Shown here in pieces: positions 1-7,816 of a DNA stretch of 48,298 nucleotides. Numbering within the stretch: position 1 is the stretch's first letter; every line of letters begins with the position of its first letter. Position numbers and translations under genes: made by a program. The DNA is taken from assembly GCA_023461435.1 (NCBI GenBank), contig JAEYLC010000046.1:1-48298 (forward strand), in the 5' to 3' direction. The stretch comes from Bacillota bacterium (lineage in GTDB: Bacteria; Bacillota; Clostridia; Christensenellales; SZUA-584). The notes under the pieces were generated by a model that saw nothing but the letters and a program-made list of their open reading frames with translations, did no database searches and was not told where the DNA came from.

Positions 1-1
1 G

Positions 2-919
2 GTATCGAGCGCGTATATCTGCGCGCACGGCCTGCCGCATACGCAGATTGAAAGCGCGAATGCCTACTTGAGCAATATTCGAAAGGCGCGGGAGAAGCGC
101 AGCCGCGCCATGACAAGCCGTCTGAATTTCCTCCTGCAGCCGCACGGGATCGCGCTCAGCTACGACAGCGATGTGATTCCGCTTTCCTGTGCGGCTGACG
201 GCGGCGAGGTGACCGAGCGGCATATCCTGTTCGCGCTGTCGAATAAGCTGATCGAGAGGTTTGGCAAAGGGCTGACTCTGGTTGGTTTTCTGGAGCGCAC
301 GCTGGGGCTGAAGCTCAGCGCGTCTCAGAAGACGCTGCTTGCTGATGAAGCGAGTGAAATATATGCTTACGATCTGCTCAACGTGTTCAAAGGCGGCTTT
401 GTGTCGCAGATATTCATCAACGCGGCGCCGGACGAGCTTCCCGGTGTGCGGGACGCTGTGAAGACGATCAAAAGCCTGGGCGCGATACCGTCTTACTGCT
501 ATCTCGGCGACGTGGCCGCGTCCCCGACGGGCGATAAGAAGGCGCAGGCGTTTGAGGATGAGTACCTTGACGATGTGTTTGCGGCCGCGAAGGACATCGG
601 TTTCGACGCGATCGCCTATATGCCGTCGAGAAACACGGCGGCGCAGTTGGACCGCGTGATGAAGCTTTGCGATGAATACGGGTTCATGCAGATCAGCGGC
701 GAGGATATCAACCAGCCGCGTCAATCGTTCATATGCAAACAGCTTGGCGAGCCGCGGTACCGGCATCTGATCGATACGACATGGGCGCTGGTGGGGCATG
801 AGAAGGCCGCGACCAGGGATTTAAATCAGGGGATGTTTGCGGGCGGTGCGCATCTTGATCCGCAGCAGCTCAAGGAGCGCATTGAGAAGTATAAAAACAT
901 AGGACGCGGTATGATTTGA
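2..919 (+). CDS. PHP-family metal-dependent hydrolase, 3' part only
   Basis: The frame is open from base 2 with no stop, so this is the C-terminal part of a longer protein whose start lies outside the window. An internal TTG at 68 could be taken as a start, but coding continues upstream of it with a Cys-Ala-His-Gly-Leu-Pro-His stretch that fits the same protein. The visible part has a mixed alpha/beta pattern, several Asp/His/Glu-rich turns and a conserved-looking 'GHEKAATRDLNQGMF' near the end. I read this as the C-terminal region of a PHP-type phosphoesterase-like protein from Clostridia. That is recognition by general resemblance; the metal-binding N-terminus is not visible. There is no signal peptide or membrane segment in the visible part, so it is probably cytoplasmic. 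The next gene follows after 65 bases. Confidence 0.5.
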   Translation, partial: VSSAYICAHGLPHTQIESANAYLSNIRKAREKRSRAMTSRLNFLLQPHGIALSYDSDVIPLSCAADGGEVTERHILFALSNKLIERFGKGLTLVGFLERTLGLKLSASQKTLLADEASEIYAYDLLNVFKGGFVSQIFINAAPDELPGVRDAVKTIKSLGAIPSYCYLGDVAASPTGDKKAQAFEDEYLDDVFAAAKDIGFDAIAYMPSRNTAAQLDRVMKLCDEYGFMQISGEDINQPRQSFICKQLGEPRYRHLIDTTWALVGHEKAATRDLNQGMFAGGAHLDPQQLKERIEKYKNIGRGMI

Positions 920-926
920 GTTTCTG

Positions 927-944
927 TTTGGTATGGGTACCAAA
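927..944. promoter_or_regulatory. Perfect inverted repeat before the chemotaxis-like gene
   Basis: TTTGGTA at 927-933 is mirrored by TACCAAA at 938-944 around a TGGG centre. It lies in the 65-base gap between the PHP-family gene and the chemotaxis-like gene. There is no T-run after it, so a terminator is less likely than an operator or a weak hairpin in the leader. No strong -35/-10 pair is visible nearby. Confidence 0.4.
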
Positions 945-984
945 GTCGTTCAATATATCTGAATAAAAGACGCAGGGGGGACAG

Positions 985-2889
985 ATGATGAGTAACCTTA
1001 TGAGCGTAAACTTGCAAAATGTTTATCGGGCGTTGGAAAATGGAGAGCTTTTGAATGGCGGGGAAATGGAGACTTTTTTAAGGGAGGCCAACGAGCTGCT
1101 ATCGTCGGTTCATGGCGATATTCAGCTGCTGGATTCGTATGCGGGTAAGATTCTTGCGACGTATGAGGAGCGGACGCAAGCGATCGGGTCCATCGCAGAC
1201 GCAAATGCCGAGATCAACAAGCGCATTGAGCAGCAGGTGAAATCCACCGACCGGTGCGCGGAAATCGTGACCGTATTCGAACAGAATTTCGAAACGATGC
1301 GCGAATCATCGAGCGAGCTGGCGGACAGTTCGCTTAAAACCAGAGAGACGATCATAGACAGTGAAAATTCAATAAAGGACCTGCTCGAAGTAAACAAGAG
1401 AACGCAGGAGCAGTTTTTAAGCATCGTCGGCAAGGTGGCGACATTGGTGGAAAAAGCGGAGAATATCAACGGGATCATTTCGGTCATCATCCGCATCGCG
1501 AGACAGACCAACCTGTTATCCATCAACGCCACAATAGAAGCGGCCAGAGCGGGAGAGGCCGGCAAGGGTTTTGCGGTTGTCGCCAAAGAAATAAAGCGTC
1601 TGGCGGATGAAACCCAAAAGGAAGGCGAGGCCATCGCCCGTCTGATTACGAATATCACGACGGAGATCAACGATGTGCAGGTCCTCTCGGAAAACGCGAA
1701 AGCGGATTTCAATACCCAAAATGAATGCACCGTCAGCTCGAATAATGCGCTGAAGAATATCCATGAGACGCTGAGCGTATCGGTCGGCAAGCAAACGCAG
1801 GTCTGTGAAAATGTTGAGAATCTGCTTTTGTATAAAAATGAGCTTGTGGAGTCGATATCGGAAATTGTGAGGCTCACGGAACAGTCGGAAGCCATCAGCC
1901 AGATGGTTTCCTCGATCACCATGGAGACAGTCAGCAGGGATGGGCTCGGCCTGGATATGGTGCAGACACAGCAGGGGCTGATCCGTAATATTGAACAGCA
2001 GATGCACGGCATAGAGGCAAACGCAAAGCAGCAAAAGCGGCTGAAGATCGGCTTTACGTCGCTCGAACAGCAGGAGTTTTATAAAGACGTGGAAAACGCG
2101 GCCCGGATTACGGGAGAAAAGCTCAATATCGATGTGATATGCGAGTCGCCCAAACGCTTTAACATCGATGAGCAGGAGAGGATTTTCAATTCGTTTGTCG
2201 AGAGCGGCGTTGACGGCATCATTGTGGTGCCGAGCGATGCCAGACGTTTTGAGGGGCTCATCAATTCGGCCGTGGAAAAGGGAATCAAGGTTTGCTGTGT
2301 GGATATCGATGTGCCCCAAAGCCATCGGCAGATCTATATCACCTCAGACAGCTACGACGGCGGAAAGCTGGCGGGACAGGCCGCCATCCGGCATCTGAAA
2401 GGGAGCGGCAAGATACTGTCGCTGCTGTGCGCGGCATCCGTGCCGACCGTTCAGGAGCGGTATCGCGGTTTTTACGACGCCATATCACACTGCCCCAATA
2501 TGACGGTACGGAAAGTGGAGCAGCAGGATACGGACATAGAAAAAACGAAGCGGATTATAGAAGAAATGTTGGGGACGAATGCGGATTTTGACTTGTTCTA
2601 TCTGGTTAACAGCGACGCGGGAGAGATCGCTATAGACATTTGGAGAAGAAAGCATATCAACAAAAAGCTGATCATATTGAGCAAGAGCAAAAAAATAAGC
2701 GAAGGAATTCGAGACGGTTTTGTATCGAGCCAGATCATTCAGAGAAACACGCTTTGGGGAGAACAGGCGGTGATCAGCATCAACAAGCTGATCAGCGGCG
2801 AACAGGTCGCGCCGTATGAGAATACGGGCATGTACGAAACCAATCAGATCAATCTGCCGATTTTTGAAGCTTATGCGAATTATAATTAA
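985..2889 (+). CDS. Soluble methyl-accepting chemotaxis-type signalling protein fused to a periplasmic-binding-protein-like domain
   Basis: The 634-residue protein has two halves. Residues about 60-350 are a long helical coiled coil with the chemotaxis signalling hairpin tip at about 173-205 (QTNLLSINATIEAARAGEAG, then KGFAVVAKE). Residues about 353-625 have the alternating strand/helix pattern of a LacI/RbsB-type sugar-binding protein (Peripla_BP_4-like). No signal peptide or hydrophobic membrane segment is visible anywhere, so both halves should be cytoplasmic. This inverts the usual receptor plan, where the sensor is outside and N-terminal. It presumably senses a small, perhaps sugar-like, ligand inside the cell and passes the signal to CheA/CheW or acts as a non-chemotactic hub; no che genes are in the window. 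GGGGGGAC lies just before the ATG at 985, and a second ATG follows at 988. Confidence 0.85.
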   Translation: MMSNLMSVNLQNVYRALENGELLNGGEMETFLREANELLSSVHGDIQLLDSYAGKILATYEERTQAIGSIADANAEINKRIEQQVKSTDRCAEIVTVFEQNFETMRESSSELADSSLKTRETIIDSENSIKDLLEVNKRTQEQFLSIVGKVATLVEKAENINGIISVIIRIARQTNLLSINATIEAARAGEAGKGFAVVAKEIKRLADETQKEGEAIARLITNITTEINDVQVLSENAKADFNTQNECTVSSNNALKNIHETLSVSVGKQTQVCENVENLLLYKNELVESISEIVRLTEQSEAISQMVSSITMETVSRDGLGLDMVQTQQGLIRNIEQQMHGIEANAKQQKRLKIGFTSLEQQEFYKDVENAARITGEKLNIDVICESPKRFNIDEQERIFNSFVESGVDGIIVVPSDARRFEGLINSAVEKGIKVCCVDIDVPQSHRQIYITSDSYDGGKLAGQAAIRHLKGSGKILSLLCAASVPTVQERYRGFYDAISHCPNMTVRKVEQQDTDIEKTKRIIEEMLGTNADFDLFYLVNSDAGEIAIDIWRRKHINKKLIILSKSKKISEGIRDGFVSSQIIQRNTLWGEQAVISINKLISGEQVAPYENTGMYETNQINLPIFEAYANYN

Positions 2890-2939
2890 GAAAAGTATTC
2901 GCGTACAAAAAGTCTGCTGGCTGTCTTGCGCCTGCCGTA

Positions 2940-5522
2940 TTAGAGCAGTCCCAGTTCCCGGACCAGCCGGATGCACTGGGCGCGGTTTTTAAGGCCCAGC
3001 TTGCCGTAAATATTTCCGGTATGTGTTTTCACAGTTCTCAGGCTGATTCCGAGACTGTCGCTGATTTCTTGGTTTGTGGCTGCGTTGACCATGAGCTGGA
3101 GCACCTTTCGCTCCTGCGCCGTGAGCGGCTGTAAAATCCTCTCGGCCGTGCCTTCGGCAACCTCGTCCTGCGCGTCAAGCGTTGGCAGCAGGCTGCCGGG
3201 CATCTGTTTTAGCAGGCTCGCGGCAAAAGCCTTGCGCTCCTTTAATAAATGCTCATCGGACTGTTTGGTCCTCGATTTGGCATAAGCCCGAAGCATCTGC
3301 GCCATCGGAGCTAACTCGTCGATAAAGCTTCTTAAATACCCTTCCTTCAGCCCGATGCCGAGCGATTCGTCGATGTACTTTAAAGCCAGACGCGTATGAT
3401 GCTCACCAAAAGCGAGCAAAGCCAAAATATTCAGCACTTCGACCCGGCTGTGCAGCCTTTTGCTGTCTGCGGTGTAGGCAAGGAGCCTTTGCAGAAGAAG
3501 CTGCGCATCCTGTTTACGGTCCAGCGCAATCAGTGCTCTTGCATACACAATCAGCTCAAATTCCCGGATGACGTTGATCTCAGCGAATATATTCAATCTG
3601 CCGGATGACAGCCAATCATGAGCCTTATCGATGTCTCCGATATCAATATAGAGCTTGCACCGGAACGCCTGCAGCAGATAGAGCCAGTGCGACTTTCCGC
3701 TGAGCTGAAGCAGCTTTTCACACTCATTAAGAACGGTGAAGGCACCGGTGATATCCCCGCCGGCCCTTTTTATCCGCGCGATGTCCACCATGGCCGGAAC
3801 AAGAGCGCCGGGACAATTGGCTTTTCGCGCTTCTTCCAAGGCTTGGAGCAGATGGGGCAGGGCTATGTCGAGTCGGTTGCTTTCATACAGGTATTCGCCG
3901 ACGCACAAAGGCGCATAACCGGGATTGTTTGAAATCATCCCGCGGTAGCTTTTTATCATCCTGTCAAATCTGCCTGAAGCTTCTTTTAATAATTCTACCA
4001 GTCTGTTGATGGGGCAGCGATAAAAGTAAATATCCGATGTGTTAAAATCGTTGTATTCGGGCATTTTGTAATATCGGCCGCCGTCTGTTTTGGCTGCGGT
4101 CAGCACCAGTGACATGAATGCTGTATTGCCTTCCAATATGAGGAGGTTGGCCTCAACCATTGTGCAAACCGTGCGGCCGTAGTTGTTCCATTCGGGGCCG
4201 GAGGCGTACCGGTAATTGTCCTTTAATGCCTTCATTTTGCCCAACCACTGTCTCGATAAATCAAATTGCCCAGTATCCGCATAATACACCGCGTAGATAG
4301 CGGCGATTTTAAAGCTGTTGTCCCTGTACTCGGCAGGGAGTCGCTCAACCCAGGAAAGCAGCCTGCCGAAATCCTTTTTATCGATGAAACGGTCAGTCTG
4401 GTGCTCGATCAACTCAAAGGCTTGCGGGTAAGCACCTCCGCTTAAAAAGTGTTCTATGGCCTCCGGCAGAAGACCCTGCCCCCGGAACCAGCATCCGGCT
4501 TTGCTGTATAGCTCCGGAATTTCTTCCGGACAGGTTTCCTCAAGCAGCTGCCGCAGAAAGCTTTTAAACAGATGGTGATATCTGTATGTTTTTTCCTGTC
4601 CGTCCATGTCCAGCAGGAAGCCGTTCTTTTCGTAGATTTCCTTCAACAGCCAGTGCTCGCTCTGATGCCCCGCCACGGCTTTGCACAGCTCTTCCGAAAG
4701 GGTGTCAAGGATAGAAGTTTTCATCGCAAAGGATAGCCTCTCGGGCAGCCAGGTACGAATCACTTCATCCTTAAGATACCTGCCGATGTCCCGGCTCGAA
4801 TGCGATAACGCTGCGATCGCGTCCTGACTGCCGCCCTCCATGGAAAGCGTGACCGCGACCAGCGCCGCCGCCCACCCCTCGGTATAGCTTTCCACAGCTT
4901 TAAGTTCATGGGTTTCAAGCGCAATCCCGCGTGCCTGAAAAAACCGCAATATTTCTTCTTCTTCAAACCGCAGGTCCTCTTCATCCAGACGCTGTATCTG
5001 CCACTTGATCCTGCGCCCGGCCAGATCCAGCTCCGGTAAGGACCGGCTGATGAAAATCAGATGCATTTTTTCGGGCATATAGTCGATCAGATATGAGAGC
5101 CCGGTGAGTATAGAGGCAGAATCGATCAGATGCAGATCGTCCAGCACAAGCAGAAAGTCGGATGCAATGCGCGAAAGCCGGTCTATAAGAATGTCGATAT
5201 GGATATTGGCTTTTATCAGCTCCTGTGAGGAAAAAACGTATTCCGTATCCTGAGTGATGCCGCCCGCAATGCTCTCCAGAGAGGCGCAGACATATCGCCA
5301 AAACGTGACGGGGTCGTTGTCCTTGTCGTCGAGCGATACCCAGGCCGATGTCAGATTGCATTTGCCCAGCCAGCCAAGGACGGCGGTGGTTTTCCCGTAA
5401 CCCGCGGGCGCTGTCACGATCGTCAGCCGGTGATCCTGCACATGCCGGAGCTTTGTGAGAAGCTTTTCCCTGCTGATGACATTTTTATTGGTTGTCGGAA
5501 CATGAAGCTTGGCTTTAAACAA
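2940..5522 (-). CDS. MalT-type (STAND ATPase) LuxR-family transcription regulator
   Basis: This 860-residue protein has the family's usual layout and length. A P-loop ATPase lies at the N-terminus (APAGYGKTT near residues 39-47; Walker B FLLVLDDLHLID near 118-130). A long helical TPR-like middle part follows, then a C-terminal LuxR-type helix-turn-helix at about 796-860 (LTAQERKVLQLM, then NQEISDSLGISLRTVKTH). Such proteins bind ATP and an inducer, oligomerise and activate transcription. The target here is unknown: it is convergent with the chemotaxis-like gene upstream and divergent from the corrinoid-protein homologue. The start is TTG (5522) with AGGAGGG about 10 bases upstream; no ATG fits the conserved N-terminus better. 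Confidence 0.9.
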   Translation of the reverse strand: MFKAKLHVPTTNKNVISREKLLTKLRHVQDHRLTIVTAPAGYGKTTAVLGWLGKCNLTSAWVSLDDKDNDPVTFWRYVCASLESIAGGITQDTEYVFSSQELIKANIHIDILIDRLSRIASDFLLVLDDLHLIDSASILTGLSYLIDYMPEKMHLIFISRSLPELDLAGRRIKWQIQRLDEEDLRFEEEEILRFFQARGIALETHELKAVESYTEGWAAALVAVTLSMEGGSQDAIAALSHSSRDIGRYLKDEVIRTWLPERLSFAMKTSILDTLSEELCKAVAGHQSEHWLLKEIYEKNGFLLDMDGQEKTYRYHHLFKSFLRQLLEETCPEEIPELYSKAGCWFRGQGLLPEAIEHFLSGGAYPQAFELIEHQTDRFIDKKDFGRLLSWVERLPAEYRDNSFKIAAIYAVYYADTGQFDLSRQWLGKMKALKDNYRYASGPEWNNYGRTVCTMVEANLLILEGNTAFMSLVLTAAKTDGGRYYKMPEYNDFNTSDIYFYRCPINRLVELLKEASGRFDRMIKSYRGMISNNPGYAPLCVGEYLYESNRLDIALPHLLQALEEARKANCPGALVPAMVDIARIKRAGGDITGAFTVLNECEKLLQLSGKSHWLYLLQAFRCKLYIDIGDIDKAHDWLSSGRLNIFAEINVIREFELIVYARALIALDRKQDAQLLLQRLLAYTADSKRLHSRVEVLNILALLAFGEHHTRLALKYIDESLGIGLKEGYLRSFIDELAPMAQMLRAYAKSRTKQSDEHLLKERKAFAASLLKQMPGSLLPTLDAQDEVAEGTAERILQPLTAQERKVLQLMVNAATNQEISDSLGISLRTVKTHTGNIYGKLGLKNRAQCIRLVRELGLL

Positions 5523-5572
5523 TTGACGTATGGCCCTCCTCAGTTGATGCGGATGCGATAACGTATAGCCTT

Positions 5573-5601
5573 ATTATAGTTTGTTATCGTAAGAATTACA
5601 A
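5573..5601 (-). promoter_or_regulatory. Promoter of the MalT-type regulator
   Basis: Read on the minus strand: TTGTAA (5601-5596), 17 bases, then TATAAT (5578-5573). The -10 is perfect and the spacing standard. It lies about 50 bases before the TTG start of the regulator. Confidence 0.6.
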
Positions 5602-5700
5602 ATATTCGGCTGTAAAAGCGTATTGAATCATATCCGCATGTCGCTCGGGGGTCAGCGGCAATGAAACGGAATCCCGGCTGCTACAACATCTGTGTCTTAA

Positions 5701-5731
5701 TTTCATATAAGCTCTATAGGAAAGATATAAT
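5701..5731 (+). promoter_or_regulatory. -10 box and possible sulfur-regulon operator before the corrinoid-protein homologue
   Basis: TATAAT lies at 5726-5731. Just upstream, 5701-5723 is an imperfect palindrome, TTTCATATA-N5-TATAGGAAA. It matches the palindromic operator in front of cysK at 16 of 23 positions, with the same 5-base centre. TTCATA at 5702-5707 could serve as a weak -35 with an 18-base spacer, in which case the operator covers the promoter. The region is AT-rich, so chance similarity is possible; the palindrome is what makes it credible. Confidence 0.4.
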
Positions 5732-5834
5732 AATCATATAAATCAATGAATTTTACAATCATTTTGGTGCGGACCGGATATATAGTGAAATAAGCGAAGA
5801 GGATACTGTCTGTTTTGAAAGAGCACTGTAGCCG

Positions 5835-5928
5835 GTCTGCGCAGACAAGAAAAAGCGATACCCAGACGCCGCGTGCTGCGCGGATATCAACGGATGAAAT
5901 GCATCCTGTGTGAAAGGCTGGGTACTGC
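5835..5928 (+). ncRNA. Possible structured 5' leader RNA (three-way junction)
   Basis: Complementary arms seen directly: TACCCAG (5859-5865) with CTGGGTA (5918-5924), extended by GCG/TGC pairs across one mismatch to 5855 and 5928. Enclosed are CCGCG (5869-5873) with CGCGG (5879-5883), and GGATG (5892-5896) with CATCC (5902-5906). A separate 12-base palindrome, GTCTGCGCAGAC, precedes them at 5835-5846. Together they form a closing stem around two hairpins, 35 bases before the start codon of the corrinoid-protein homologue. I see no B12 box, and it does not match the SAM, THF or c-di-GMP riboswitch patterns I know. The rest of 5523-5962 holds only the two promoters and the operator-like site. 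Confidence 0.4.
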
Positions 5929-5962
5929 GATATGAATTATAAGCGAAAGGCTGAACATAGCG

Positions 5963-6592
5963 ATGTCCCATATAAAAAACATTTCCGGCTTCCTGCAGAT
6001 GGGCAGCGCGGGTTTGATCGAGAATGAAATTAAGCAGGCTATTGAAGAAGGGATTGGCGCAAAAGATATTCTGGATGACGGGCTGCTTGACGGTATGGGA
6101 AAGCTCGGAGCCAAATTTAAGCGAAACGAAGTGTATGTGCCGGAGGTGCTGATTGCCGCACGCGCGTTCGGCAAGGGTATCGATATTCTAAGGCCCTATC
6201 TGATCGATTTGGGTGTGATGCCTGTTGGCAAGGCGGTGCTCGCAACGGTGATGGGCGGCCAGTACGATCTTGGCAAGAATCTCGTTAAAATAACGCTCGA
6301 GGGTGCGGGCTTTGAGGTGATTGATCTCGGCTCAGACATCCCGGGCGAGAAAATCGTGGAGGCTGTGCGAGAACATAAGCCCAATATCGTGGCGTTTTCC
6401 GCACTGCCGAGGGCAGCCATGAGCGACCAAGGAGAGATGATAAAAGTGCTCAAGGAGGCCGGACTGCGCGAGTCTGTTAGGGTGATGGTTGGCGGTGTGC
6501 CGGTCACACAGGCTTTCTGTGACAGCATCGGCACCGGCGCCTACACATCCGACGCAGCCAACTATGCCGACGTGTCAAGATCGTTTATATAA
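5963..6592 (+). CDS. Corrinoid (B12-binding) protein homologue lacking the cobalt-ligand histidine
   Basis: The 209 residues follow the methyltransferase corrinoid protein plan: an N-terminal four-helix cap (about 1-85) and a Rossmann-like B12-binding domain (about 88-205). Family members carry methyl groups on a corrinoid whose cobalt is held by the His of the DxHxxG motif. Here that motif reads GGQYDLG, so Asp is Gly and the His is Tyr101; DLGKNLV after it is conserved. The SALLTTTM-like loop is changed to SALPRAAM. The late MVGGVPVTQAF segment is normal. No methyltransferase gene is adjacent; neighbours are a MalT regulator and sulfur amino acid genes. The protein may bind B12 without histidine ligation, bind another ligand, or be a sensor. 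AAAGG about 12 bases upstream is a modest ribosome site; a stop at 5933-5935 rules out a much longer start. Confidence 0.85.
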   Translation: MSHIKNISGFLQMGSAGLIENEIKQAIEEGIGAKDILDDGLLDGMGKLGAKFKRNEVYVPEVLIAARAFGKGIDILRPYLIDLGVMPVGKAVLATVMGGQYDLGKNLVKITLEGAGFEVIDLGSDIPGEKIVEAVREHKPNIVAFSALPRAAMSDQGEMIKVLKEAGLRESVRVMVGGVPVTQAFCDSIGTGAYTSDAANYADVSRSFI

Positions 6593-6636
6593 GTAAAGCC
6601 TGACAGCGCCTGCAGATAGCACAGGCTTGAACAAAA

Positions 6637-7815
6637 TCAGTATTGCGCATTCAGCGCTTCTGCAAGCTGCTCGAGCGCCTGCTTTAAGAGCGCGCGCGGG
6701 CAGGCAATGTTGATGCGCTGAAAGCCGCTGCCGCCCTGCCCGAACATCGTGCCCGCGTCGAGCCAGAGCTTCGCGCGGCTGACGATCAGTTCATCGAGCG
6801 CGCTGTCGCTGAAGCTCAGCGCCCTGCAATCGAGCCAGACGAGATAAGTGCCCTGCGGCTCCACGAGCTTGATTTTTGGTATATGTGCGTCAAGGAATGA
6901 CCGCAAGAACGCAAGGTTCTCCGCCAGATAGCCTTTGAGCGCCTCAAGCCAGTCGTCCCCGTGTTTGTAGGCGGCTTTGCATGCCACAATGCCCATCACA
7001 TTGAGCTGGCTGTAGCCGCAGCGGTTAATTTCCTGATGGATGCGGTTGCGCAGCGTCCTGTTCGCTATGAATATGTTGGATATCTGCAGCCCCGCCAGAT
7101 TGAATGTTTTGGTGGGCGCGGTGCATGTGATCGTGATGCCTTCAAATTCGGGCTTCAAGCCCGCAAAAACCGAGTGCGTGTGGCCCGGATAGATAAAATC
7201 GGCATGGATCTCATCGGAAATCACGGTGACGCCGTGCTGCACGCAGATGTCGCCCATGCGGATAAGCTCGTTACGTGTCCAGACGCGCCCCACGGGATTG
7301 TGCGGGCTGCAGAGTATAAACAGCTTGACGCCGTGCTCGTCGATTTTCTGCTCGAAATCATCAAAGTCGATACGGTAGCCGCCACCGTCACAGATAAGCT
7401 CGTTAACGATGAGCTTGCGCCGGTTGATTTCGATGGCTTCGGTGAACGGATAATAGACGGGCTGCTGGATCAGCACCGCGTCGCCTTTCTGTGTGAGCGC
7501 ACGTATCGCGGCGCAGATCGCGAACACCACGCCGGGCGTTTTTAACAGCCATTCGGGCTGTATCTGCCAGTAAAAGCGGCGGCTGAACCAGCCACGCAGC
7601 ACATCGAAATAGTCCTCCCGGCTTTCACTGTAGCCGAATATGCCGTGGGCGCTTTTTTCGATGAGCGCGTCAACAACGCACGGTGGCGTGCGGAAGTCCA
7701 TATCAGCCACCCAGAGCGGCAGCAGATCATCTGGCTTGCCGCGCCGTGCCGCAAAGTCGTACTTGAGAGAATCGGTGTTTTTGCGTTCGATCATCTCGTC
7801 AAAATTGTATGCCAT
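6637..7815 (-). CDS. patB: PatB/MalY-type cystathionine beta-lyase (PLP, class I/II aminotransferase fold)
   Basis: The 392-residue length and sequence fit the MalY/PatB family. These cytosolic PLP enzymes cleave the C-S bond of cystathionine or cysteine conjugates to give homocysteine or thiol, pyruvate and ammonia. Visible landmarks are the N-terminal LPLWVADMDF, the SPHNPVGRVW loop, SDEIHADF and the PLP lysine K236 in APTKTFNLAG, all typical. It is the third gene of a minus-strand operon after the Rrf2-type regulator and the MetC-type lyase, starting 1 base after the MetC-type stop. A GGAGGG ribosome site sits inside the end of that gene. This context makes a role in cysteine/methionine sulfur flow likely. 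An aminotransferase side role cannot be excluded. Confidence 0.88.
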   Translation of the reverse strand: MAYNFDEMIERKNTDSLKYDFAARRGKPDDLLPLWVADMDFRTPPCVVDALIEKSAHGIFGYSESREDYFDVLRGWFSRRFYWQIQPEWLLKTPGVVFAICAAIRALTQKGDAVLIQQPVYYPFTEAIEINRRKLIVNELICDGGGYRIDFDDFEQKIDEHGVKLFILCSPHNPVGRVWTRNELIRMGDICVQHGVTVISDEIHADFIYPGHTHSVFAGLKPEFEGITITCTAPTKTFNLAGLQISNIFIANRTLRNRIHQEINRCGYSQLNVMGIVACKAAYKHGDDWLEALKGYLAENLAFLRSFLDAHIPKIKLVEPQGTYLVWLDCRALSFSDSALDELIVSRAKLWLDAGTMFGQGGSGFQRINIACPRALLKQALEQLAEALNAQY

Positions 7816-7816
7816 G

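Noticed and set aside
5600..5962. Cobalamin riboswitch before the corrinoid homologue
   Set aside because: I looked for the conserved B12 box and core and did not find them; the structure seen is different.
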